29,396 nucleotides of DNA. Source: Brevundimonas sp. UBA2388. GTDB lineage: Bacteria > Pseudomonadota > Alphaproteobacteria > Caulobacterales > Caulobacteraceae. The notes under the pieces are model-generated. The model had not been told where the DNA came from. It searched no databases and was given only the letters and a program-made list of their open reading frames with translations. The stretch covers positions 42,070 through 71,465 of the forward strand of contig DDSO01000142.1 in the NCBI GenBank assembly GCA_002343425.1, in the 5' to 3' direction. Every line of letters begins with the position of its first letter. Position 1 is the first letter of the stretch. Of this stretch, positions 23,118-29,396 are shown one piece after another. Made by a program: the position numbers and the translations under genes.

Positions 23118-24992
23118 ATGCGGTTGCTCTGGCTGGTCGGGTCGTTGGCGCTCGCGCTGCTGATCGCGGTGCTGACCTTGCAGGTCCCCGCGCCCGCCGG
23201 GGCCGACGCCCCGGCCACGGCCTTCTCAGCGGAACGGGCCATGGTCGATGTCCGCGAGATCGCGCAGAGGCCGCACCCCGTCGGCTCGGCCGACCATGCC
23301 CGGGTCGGGGCCGTGCTGCTGCAGCGGATGGCGGCGCTCGGCCTGCAGACCTCCACCCAGACCGGCGCCCTGTCGCCGGCGGCCGTGCGGCGGCTCGAGC
23401 GTGAAGGCGGCTCCGCCACGGGAGTCGAACTGACCAACCTCATCGGCGTCCTGCCCGGGCGCGACCCCCGCCTGCCCGCCGTCGCCCTGATGGCCCACTA
23501 TGACACCGTGCCGGACTCCGCCGGCGCAGCCGACGACAGCGCCGGGGTCGCGGCCATCCTTGAGGCCGTGCGCGCCATCCGCGCCCGCGGCCCGGCCGAC
23601 CGGACGCTGGTGGTCATCCTGACCGACGGCGAGGAACTCAATCTCGACGGCGCCCGCGCCTTCTGGGGCGGCCACCCTTTACGCGACCGCATCGGCGCCG
23701 TGGTCAATCTGGAGGCGCGCGGCGGCGGCGGCCGGGCCATGATGTTCGAGACCGGCCGCGGCAATGCCGAAACCATCGCCCTGTTCGCCCGCGCCGGCGC
23801 GCGCGCGACCGGCGGTGTCTCGTCCAATTCTCTGGCGGTGTTCGTCTATGAGGCCATGCCCAACGGCACCGACTTCACCATTCCCAAGGACCGCGGCGTC
23901 CAGGGCGTCAATCTCGCCTTCATCGGCCGCCCGGAGCAGTATCACGCCCCCGTCTCGACGCCCGACGCGCTCGATCAGGGCAGCGTCCAGCATATTGGCT
24001 CGCAGGCGCTCGAGACGGCCGACGCGCTCTTGCGCGCGCCCGCCCTGCCCGCCGCCACCGCCAATATCGTCTACGCAGACCTGTTCGGCCGGGTCGTCGT
24101 TGGCCATGCGCCGGTCATGGGATGGGGCCTGCTGGGCCTCGCCTTCCTCGGCCTCGGCGTCGCTGTCTGGCGCGCGCGGTCCCATGCCGGCCTGACCTTC
24201 GCCGACGCCGGGCGAGGCGCCGTCGACGGTCTGTGGTTCCTGTCGACAGGCCTCGTCCTGACCCAGCTTGTGCGCCTTCTGGCCGGTCCCTTGTCAGGCC
24301 GCGCCGAGAGCGCCGACGCCTACTACACCCTGCTGGCCCGGCTGCCGTGGATGGAGGCCGGCGCGGCCCTGACCGTGCTGGCCGTGGCGCTGGCCCTGTT
24401 CGGCGGACGCACACGGCTCGACCGTCGCATCGTCGGGGGCGTAATCGCCGTCGCGGCCGTCGTCGCCCTGGTCCTCGGCGGACTGAACACGATCGTCATC
24501 GGCGCCGCCGTCATCGCTGTCGGACTGTCGCTCTTCCCCGGCCTCGCCGCCCGCTCGACCTGGGGCGGCTGGACGGGCCTGATCGGCCTGATCCTGATCT
24601 TCGCCACTGCAGCCCAGACCCTCGCGCCCGAGGCCGCCTTCCTGTTCGTCTGGACCGGACTGCTGGCGGCGGTCGCCGCCGCCCTCGCCGCCGTCCTCGA
24701 CCCCGGCCTGACCCGCCCCGGCTCCCTCGCCCCGGTCGCCGTCGCCGCCGTGCTGGGCGGCGGATGGATCATGGCGCAGGCCCACGGCGTCTTCCTCGGC
24801 GTCGGCATGGACATGCCCGGCGTCCTGGTCCTGCTCGGACTGCTGGTGCTGATGCTGGTGCGGCCGCTCAGCACGGAGCAGGGTCTGTCCCGGCCCCTTC
24901 TGATCGCGGCGGCGGCCGCCCTGATCCTCGGCACCGGCCTGTCGGTCGCGGCCCAGGTTCTGGAACCGATGGTCTCGGCGACCACGGCCTGA
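23118..24992 (+). CDS. M28-family zinc exopeptidase with multi-pass membrane C-terminus
   Basis: 624 aa. One N-terminal transmembrane/signal segment precedes a periplasmic aminopeptidase-like domain with H127 and D129 (MAHYDT), D139 (GAADDSAG, bridging Asp), E172-E173 (DGEELN, catalytic Glu plus ligand), a probable ligand E199 (VNLEARG) and H276 (QYHAP). From about residue 330 onwards there are about eight hydrophobic helices. This resembles the ER-type Fxna/PFF1 plan, which is also found in proteobacteria. It should trim peptides from the N-terminus at the outer face of the inner membrane. The ATG at 23118 follows GGGGAGG by 7 nt. The MaoC-like gene begins 2 nt after its stop. Confidence 0.87.
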   Translation: MRLLWLVGSLALALLIAVLTLQVPAPAGADAPATAFSAERAMVDVREIAQRPHPVGSADHARVGAVLLQRMAALGLQTSTQTGALSPAAVRRLEREGGSATGVELTNLIGVLPGRDPRLPAVALMAHYDTVPDSAGAADDSAGVAAILEAVRAIRARGPADRTLVVILTDGEELNLDGARAFWGGHPLRDRIGAVVNLEARGGGGRAMMFETGRGNAETIALFARAGARATGGVSSNSLAVFVYEAMPNGTDFTIPKDRGVQGVNLAFIGRPEQYHAPVSTPDALDQGSVQHIGSQALETADALLRAPALPAATANIVYADLFGRVVVGHAPVMGWGLLGLAFLGLGVAVWRARSHAGLTFADAGRGAVDGLWFLSTGLVLTQLVRLLAGPLSGRAESADAYYTLLARLPWMEAGAALTVLAVALALFGGRTRLDRRIVGGVIAVAAVVALVLGGLNTIVIGAAVIAVGLSLFPGLAARSTWGGWTGLIGLILIFATAAQTLAPEAAFLFVWTGLLAAVAAALAAVLDPGLTRPGSLAPVAVAAVLGGGWIMAQAHGVFLGVGMDMPGVLVLLGLLVLMLVRPLSTEQGLSRPLLIAAAAALILGTGLSVAAQVLEPMVSATTA

Positions 24993-24994
24993 CC

Positions 24995-25444
24995 ATGACC
25001 GCCCCATCCCTCTGGCTCGAGGACCTCCACGTCGGTCAGACCTTCGTCAGCGCCCCCGTCACGATCACTACCGAGGCGATCAAGGCCTTCGCCGCCGAAT
25101 TCGACCCCCAGCCCTTTCACCTCGACGAGGACGCCGCCCGCGAGACCCTGTTCGAGGGCCTCGCCGCCAGCGGCTGGCATACCGCCGCCCTGACCATGCG
25201 GATGATGGTCCAGTGCTTCCCGCTGGTCGGCGGCCTGGTCGGAGCCGGTGGCGAGACCACCTGGCCGCGCCCGACCCGGCCGGGCGACGCCCTGACTCTC
25301 ACCGTCGAGGTGCTGGAGATCCTGCCGTCCCGGTCTCGCCCCAACCGCGGCATGATCCGCACCCGCAGCACGACACGGAACCAGCACGGTGAGGCGGTCC
25401 AGATTTCCACCGTCCGCATCGTGGCGTGGCGCCGGCCGGCGTAG
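24995..25444 (+). CDS. MaoC-like hot-dog hydratase
   Basis: 149 aa, one hot-dog domain. The (R)-hydratase pattern FAAEFDPQPFHLDEDAA (about 30-46) contains the Asp/His pair of the active site, and GLAASGWHTAALTMRMM is the following helix. It probably hydrates or dehydrates enoyl-CoA-like thioesters, but the exact substrate cannot be told. The ATG at 24995 overlaps nothing and is 2 nt downstream of the M28 stop, so translation is probably coupled. No Shine-Dalgarno is evident. The stop is followed by an intergenic repeat element. Confidence 0.87.
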   Translation: MTAPSLWLEDLHVGQTFVSAPVTITTEAIKAFAAEFDPQPFHLDEDAARETLFEGLAASGWHTAALTMRMMVQCFPLVGGLVGAGGETTWPRPTRPGDALTLTVEVLEILPSRSRPNRGMIRTRSTTRNQHGEAVQISTVRIVAWRRPA

Positions 25445-25465
25445 GGGCTCGCCGCGCGGCCGGGA

Positions 25466-25659
25466 GGTTCATCACGAAGGACACGAAGGCAAGGCACGAA
25501 GGACACGAAGGGAGCGAGGTCACGTCGAACGGCGGTGGTCTCCTCGTTATCAGATCGCGGCTTCGCCGCATTCAGTTCTCGAAGGCGAGCCCGGTTGTGT
25601 CCTCCCCGCAGGTCCCTTCGTGTCCTTTGTGAACTCCTTCGTGCCCTTCGTGATGAACC
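25466..25659. repeat. Palindromic repeat element of about 194 bp
   Basis: The left arm (25466-25513) starts GGTTCATCACGAAGG and carries ACACGAAGG units; the right arm (25612-25659) is its reverse complement with few differences and one single-base shift. Arms of about 48 bp are roughly 85% alike and enclose 98 nt that include a small GCGGCTTCGCCGC hairpin. It fills the gap between two convergent genes. It looks like a dispersed palindromic element (REP/MITE-like) or a large two-way terminator. No transposase is present. Confidence 0.75.
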
Positions 25660-25681
25660 AGCTCTGCCCGGCGCAAGGGAC

Positions 25682-27229
25682 TCAGCCCCCGTCGGTCCAC
25701 ACCGTCTTGTACAGGTCAAACCGCCGGTCCCGCAGGTTCCGCACCGTCCCCTGCGACTTGGCCCAGGCCAGGTCGGACAGGTCCAGGTCCGCCACCGTCA
25801 CCGTCTCGACGTTCTCCGACGCCTCGGCCGCCACCCCGTCCCGCGCGAACGGGAAGTCGCACGGCGTCAGGATGCAGGACTGGGCGTACTGGATGTCCAT
25901 GTTCTCGACGTTCGGCAGATTGCCGACATTGCCGGACAGGATGACGTAGCACTGGTTCTCGATGGCCCGCGCCTGCGAGCAGTAGCGGACCCGCAGATAG
26001 CCCTGCCGGTTGTCGGTGCAGAACGGCACGAACAGCAGCCGCGCCCCCTCGTCGACCAGCCGCCGCGCCAGTTCCGGGAACTCGGAGTCATAGCAGATCA
26101 GCACCCCGATCGGGCCGCAGTCGGTGGGGATGGCGTGCACCCGGTCGCCGCCCTTGATGTTCCACCAGTGGCGCTCGTTCGGCGTCGGGTGGATCTTCTC
26201 CTGCTCGTGCACCGAGCCGTCGCGCAGGAAGACATAGGCGACGTTCTGGATGTCCCCGTCCTCGGTCTGGGTCGGGTGGGAGCCGCCGATGATGTTGATA
26301 TTGTACTCGACCGCCATCTTGCGCATCGCCTCGACGAAGCGCGGCGTGTAGCGGGTCAGGGCCTCGATAGACTCGACCGGCGTCAGCTTCTTGGACTCCA
26401 GCGACAGCAGCTGAAGCGTGAACAGCTCCGGAAACACCACGAAATCCGAGCGATAGTCCGAGGTCACGTCGACGAAATATTCGATGTTGGAGATGAACTC
26501 CTCGAAGCTGGCGACCTTGCGGGCCTGCAACTGCACCGTCGCCACCCGCACCGTCTCCTTGACCGCAAAGGCCGCGCCCCGGCCGTGAGTCTCGGTGTAA
26601 TAGGGATTGCGCCAGACCATGTGCGCCGCATGGCCCATCGAGGCCGTGTCCGAGATGAGATAGTTCTCCAGCACCCCGATCGGCTCGAACCCGCCGCGCA
26701 TGTGGAAGCCGATCACCGGATCGTTCAGCTTCCTTGCCGTCACCGCATCCAGATATTCGCGCGCGTCCGGATAGGCCGCCTTGCGCCGCGCCAGGCCGGG
26801 CATCCGCCCCCCGAAAACGATGCCGCGCAGGTTCTCGGCCTCGCACAGGTCGCGCCGGGCGTCATACAGCCGCTGGCCGATGCGCAGCCGCCGCCGGTCG
26901 GGATCGACACACACCTCCATGCCGTAGAACCAGTCCCCGACCGGATCGTGCCGCGCCGCATAGCCGCCGCCGGTGATCTGGGTCCAGGTGTGCGGCGACA
27001 TGGCCGTCTTCTCGTCGATGCGGAAGCCGGCGGCGTAGCCGACGATCTCATCGGCATATTCGACCACGAACTGGCCGTCGGGGAAGGCGGCGATCTGGCC
27101 GCGCAGCATCCCCGGCGTATAGGCCGGCATGTCCTTGTAGACCTTGGCCACAAGGGCGGAGATGGCGTTCACATCCGCCAGTCTGGCGTTGCGGATGGAC
27201 AGGACGGCGGGCTTGGAAGGTTTTGTCAT
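25682..27229 (-). CDS. Bifunctional GNAT acetyltransferase / carbon-nitrogen hydrolase (nitrilase) fusion
   Basis: 515 aa from the ATG at 27229 (MTKPSKPAVLSIRNARLADV); an ATG at 27244 adds five residues. The N-terminal ~215 residues are a GNAT domain (core MEVCVDPDRRRLRIGQRLYD, acetyl-CoA loop). The C-terminal 290 residues are a nitrilase-superfamily domain with the triad E268 (VVFPELF), K345 (HEQEKIHP) and C379 (GVLICYDSEFPE). The order is the known GNAT/C-N hydrolase fusion type. The hydrolase should cleave an amide or nitrile and the GNAT acetylate an amine, but substrates are not known. No Shine-Dalgarno is clearly placed. It converges on the palindromic element and lies upstream of nothing obvious. 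Confidence 0.87.
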   Translation of the reverse strand: MTKPSKPAVLSIRNARLADVNAISALVAKVYKDMPAYTPGMLRGQIAAFPDGQFVVEYADEIVGYAAGFRIDEKTAMSPHTWTQITGGGYAARHDPVGDWFYGMEVCVDPDRRRLRIGQRLYDARRDLCEAENLRGIVFGGRMPGLARRKAAYPDAREYLDAVTARKLNDPVIGFHMRGGFEPIGVLENYLISDTASMGHAAHMVWRNPYYTETHGRGAAFAVKETVRVATVQLQARKVASFEEFISNIEYFVDVTSDYRSDFVVFPELFTLQLLSLESKKLTPVESIEALTRYTPRFVEAMRKMAVEYNINIIGGSHPTQTEDGDIQNVAYVFLRDGSVHEQEKIHPTPNERHWWNIKGGDRVHAIPTDCGPIGVLICYDSEFPELARRLVDEGARLLFVPFCTDNRQGYLRVRYCSQARAIENQCYVILSGNVGNLPNVENMDIQYAQSCILTPCDFPFARDGVAAEASENVETVTVADLDLSDLAWAKSQGTVRNLRDRRFDLYKTVWTDGG

Positions 27230-27343
27230 CCGCCCTGAACGCATGGCGAAGCTTGGGGATCAATCCCTTCTGGTCCGCACACCGCGAGCCGCGGTTCGTC
27301 GTTCTTCGGCGACACCCCGTGGAACACCGCTCCAGTTTGCATC

Positions 27344-28318
27344 TCATGTGGACAGCCAGACCGCCGCAGCCGTGTAGAGAGCGATCCCGAGGGTCAGGTT
27401 GAACGGGAAGGTTATCGCCAGCGACGCCGTCACGAAAACGCCGGCGTCCGCTTCGGGGGCCGCCAGCCGCATGGCCGCGGGAACGGCGATGTAGGACGCC
27501 GAGCCCGCCAGAATGGTCAGAAGCGCCGCGTTGCCGGCGTCCAGCCCGGCAAGCTGGGCCAGCCCCAGCGCAACGCCTGCCGAGAGCAGGGGAAAGCCGA
27601 GGGCGAATCCGATCACGCCCGGCGTCAACTTGCGCCCCCCTTCCATCAACCGCCGGGCGGCGGTCAGGCCGATGTCGAGCAGGAAGAAGCACAGGGCGCC
27701 CTGGAACAGTGGCCCGACAAACAGGTCCAGCCGGGTCATGCCGGCCTCGCCGGAGATCAGGCCGACCAGGAAGCTGCCCAGCAGCATCACCGACGCCGCG
27801 CCGACAAACACCTCCTTCAGGATCGTCCTCCGGCGCCCCGGTTCGCCACGACCCGCGCCGTTCAGCAGAACAAGGGCCGTCAGGATGGCGGGGGTCTCCA
27901 TCAGGGCGAGGACGGCGGCCATATACCCTCCCGACGCCAGACCGATGGCGGCGAGGTGCTGCTGTCCGGCGGCGAAGGTCACGACCGAAACGGAGCCGTA
28001 GGTCGCCGCCAGCGCGCAGAGGGTCGGACGGTCGAGCCTGCGGACGCGCTTCAGGATGACGAAGGCGATCAGCGGCATCAGGGCGCTGAGTGCGATGCCG
28101 ATCGCCCCCGCCGCCAGGAAATCCCCGTTGAAGCCCGCCGCGCGCGCCTCCACCCCGCCCTTGAAGCCGATGCAGAGCATCAGATAGAGCGACAGACCCT
28201 TGGCGACCGGCTCGGGAATGGCCAGGTCCGAGCGGGCGAAGGCGGCCGCCGCGCCGACGAAGAAGAACAGGATGGCCGGCGACGTCAGAAGCGCCAGGCT
28301 GGTGGAAATGTCAGGCAT
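27344..28318 (-). CDS. SbtA-type sodium-dependent bicarbonate permease
   Basis: 324 aa, about ten hydrophobic segments. The opening TSPAILFFFVGAAAAFARSDL is the SbtA/DUF897 signature, followed by KGLSLYLMLCIGFKGGVEAR, then AATYGSVSVVTFAAGQQHL and the repeat-related GSASYIAVPAAMRLAAPEAD. The family (e.g. cyanobacterial SbtA) is a Na+/bicarbonate symporter; in a heterotroph the import would feed anaplerotic carboxylation, which is inference. The ATG at 28316-28318 gives MPDISTSLALLTSP. It is divergent from a LysR-type regulator 97 bp away, the usual regulator-target pairing. Confidence 0.87.
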   Translation of the reverse strand: MPDISTSLALLTSPAILFFFVGAAAAFARSDLAIPEPVAKGLSLYLMLCIGFKGGVEARAAGFNGDFLAAGAIGIALSALMPLIAFVILKRVRRLDRPTLCALAATYGSVSVVTFAAGQQHLAAIGLASGGYMAAVLALMETPAILTALVLLNGAGRGEPGRRRTILKEVFVGAASVMLLGSFLVGLISGEAGMTRLDLFVGPLFQGALCFFLLDIGLTAARRLMEGGRKLTPGVIGFALGFPLLSAGVALGLAQLAGLDAGNAALLTILAGSASYIAVPAAMRLAAPEADAGVFVTASLAITFPFNLTLGIALYTAAAVWLST

Positions 28319-28346
28319 GCGTCAACCGGTCCGCTGAAGGTCGGTC

Positions 28347-28401
28347 CGAGTGAACTCGACCGGCGCGGGCATCCAGTTTATTGGCGTGATGCAGGCTATA
28401 A
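28347..28401. promoter_or_regulatory. Candidate operators between sbtA-like gene and lysR-type gene
   Basis: CGAGTGAACTCG (28347-28358) is a perfect 5-bp-arm palindrome. Further on, TTAT at 28378-28381 and ATAA at 28398-28401 form an inverted repeat with 16-nt centre, similar in layout to LysR-type binding sites (T-N11-A type ends, weak match). Both lie in the divergent region if the regulator starts at 28416. Confidence 0.4.
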
Positions 28402-28415
28402 CGGACGCTAATGGC

Positions 28416-29285
28416 ATGGCCGATCGGCTGGTCAATCTGGACATCGACCTGTTGCGGGCCTTCGTGACGGTCGTCGAGACAGGCAGTTTCACCCGCACGG
28501 CGGCCATGCTCGGCCGGACCCAGCCGGCCGTCAGCCTGCAGATCCGCCGGCTCGAGGATCAGTTGCGGTCGCCGTTGTTCGATCGGGGCGGCAAGGGCTT
28601 CGGCCTGACGACCGAGGGCGCGGCGCTGCTGCCGCAGGCCCGCCGACTGTTGCGGCTGAACGATGAAATCCTCTCGACACTGGGGGACGGGGACCTCGAG
28701 GGAGAGGTCCGGTTCGGCGCGCCGGAGGACATTGCGACGATGCATCTGCCCGGGATCCTCGGGGCGTTCGCGCGCAGCCATCCCCGCATCAAGCTGTCGG
28801 TGACCTGCGACTACACCGCCAACCTGCTCGACCAGATGTCGCGCGGCATGCTTGATCTGGCGCTGATCAAACGGGAGCCGGTCGGCCCCGAACTGGGCGT
28901 GCGGGTCTGGACCGAGCCTCTGGTCTGGGTGGCGCTCGACGCCTCGATCATCGAGGCGTCGCCCTTGCCGCTGATCATCGCCCCTGCCCCCGACATCTAT
29001 CGAAAGCGGGCCCTGGGCGCGCTCGCGGACGCGGGCATCGCCTTTCGCGCGGCCTTCACCTCGCCCAGTCTCGCCGGTCAGATGGCGGCCCTCCGCGCAG
29101 GCCTTGGCGTCGGCGTGCTTCCCGCGGCCATGGCCCCCCGCGACCTTGCGGTGCTGGAGCGGCCGCTGCCGATGCTTGCCGACAGCGAGATCGCCCTGGT
29201 TTCCAGCCGGGCCGCCGGTGGGCCGGCGGGCCTCCTTGCGCAGGAGGTCTTGCGGGCGCTGGAACGCGGTCCCATCCCGGCATGA
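28416..29285 (+). CDS. LysR-family transcriptional regulator
   Basis: 289 aa from the ATG at 28416 (MADRLVNLDIDLLRAF). The HTH (about 10-67) has the family pattern FVTVVETGSFTRTAAMLGRT, then QPAVSLQIRRLEDQL and LFDRGGKGFGLTTEGAALL. The effector-binding domain spans about 90-285. Earlier in-frame ATGs (28389, 28350) would put the likely operator region inside the gene, so 28416 is preferred. It probably controls the divergent bicarbonate permease gene and itself. The ligand is unknown. Confidence 0.9.
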   Translation: MADRLVNLDIDLLRAFVTVVETGSFTRTAAMLGRTQPAVSLQIRRLEDQLRSPLFDRGGKGFGLTTEGAALLPQARRLLRLNDEILSTLGDGDLEGEVRFGAPEDIATMHLPGILGAFARSHPRIKLSVTCDYTANLLDQMSRGMLDLALIKREPVGPELGVRVWTEPLVWVALDASIIEASPLPLIIAPAPDIYRKRALGALADAGIAFRAAFTSPSLAGQMAALRAGLGVGVLPAAMAPRDLAVLERPLPMLADSEIALVSSRAAGGPAGLLAQEVLRALERGPIPA

Positions 29286-29396
29286 CGGGCGCTTATAGGC
29301 CGCATCATCACTTCTGATTGGCGGGCGGCCCCCGTCGCAGGCAGTTTGACTCGGCGGCCCGGGCCCCTCTGACGATCACTGTGATCGTGATGTCGG
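29286..29396. promoter_or_regulatory. Gene-free window end with a 15-bp palindrome
   Basis: No gene or tRNA is recognisable in the last 111 bases. CGATCAC-T-GTGATCG (29373-29387) is a perfect palindrome with 7-bp arms and may be an operator for a gene starting beyond the window. A GACTC (GANTC) lies at 29348-29352. Confidence 0.35.

Noticed and set aside
25466..25659. CRISPR array suspected from repeated ACACGAAGG units
   Set aside because: The units are in inverted arms and vary in spacing; there are no regular spacers and no cas genes.
25535..27238. Plus-strand open frame of 567 codons
   Set aside because: Shadow of the GNAT-nitrilase gene on the other strand.
29286..29396. tRNA or start of another gene at the window end
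   Set aside because: No cloverleaf pairing or convincing start with a Shine-Dalgarno is visible.

Overview
This is a GC-rich alphaproteobacterial chromosome segment, most likely from Caulobacterales (Brevundimonas-like). The assignment rests on a full CtrA master regulator, a ChpT phosphotransferase, a PdhS/DivJ-type kinase, a cluster of GANTC (CcrM) sites beside ctrA, and high-GC codon use. The window looks like core chromosome with small accessory patches. I see no rRNA, tRNA, insertion sequence, prophage or CRISPR array.

Layout. 1-1350: end of a type I secretion adaptor (HlyD/PrsE type). 1411-3531 (-): malate synthase G. 3602-4072 (-): small exported protein. 4073-4456: gene-free leader with two hairpins before a RhlE-type DEAD-box helicase (4457-5959). 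6038-6751 (-): ctrA, facing the helicase across a perfect 15-bp hairpin. 6752-7044: regulatory region between ctrA and a two-gene operon encoding a DnaA-domain-IV-like HTH protein and a DUF6456 protein. 8285-8812: exported small protein. 8822-9244 (-): SufE. 9421-11103: PdhS/DivJ-like membrane kinase. 11121-11981 (-): exported protein of unknown function. 12039-12377: DUF1491 protein. 12562-12972: unknown protein behind a possible coupled leader peptide. 13047-16320: two tandem paralogous secreted HExxH/TPR proteins. 16361-17998: prfC. 18134-19375: Ala-rich helical protein. 19372-20157 (-): cysQ. 20247-22213: chpT, a CheY-like receiver and cheR. 22329-23089: three small unrecognised genes, the last with a Cys/His zinc-like motif. 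23118-25444: M28 membrane peptidase and MaoC-like protein. 25466-25659: palindromic repeat element. 25682-27229 (-): GNAT-nitrilase fusion. 27344-28318 (-): SbtA-type bicarbonate permease, divergent from a LysR regulator (28416-29285).

How the genes relate. CtrA, ChpT and the DivJ/PdhS-like kinase belong to the same cell-cycle phosphorelay (CckA-ChpT-CtrA, modulated through DivK by PdhS kinases); I recall them as dispersed in Caulobacter crescentus but they lie within 15 kb here. The best candidates for under-described biology are the HTH/DUF6456 operon sharing a GANTC-rich intergenic region with ctrA, the tandem HExxH/TPR pair, and the small gene cluster at 22329-23089. Several intergenic palindromic repeats sit directly at gene ends.
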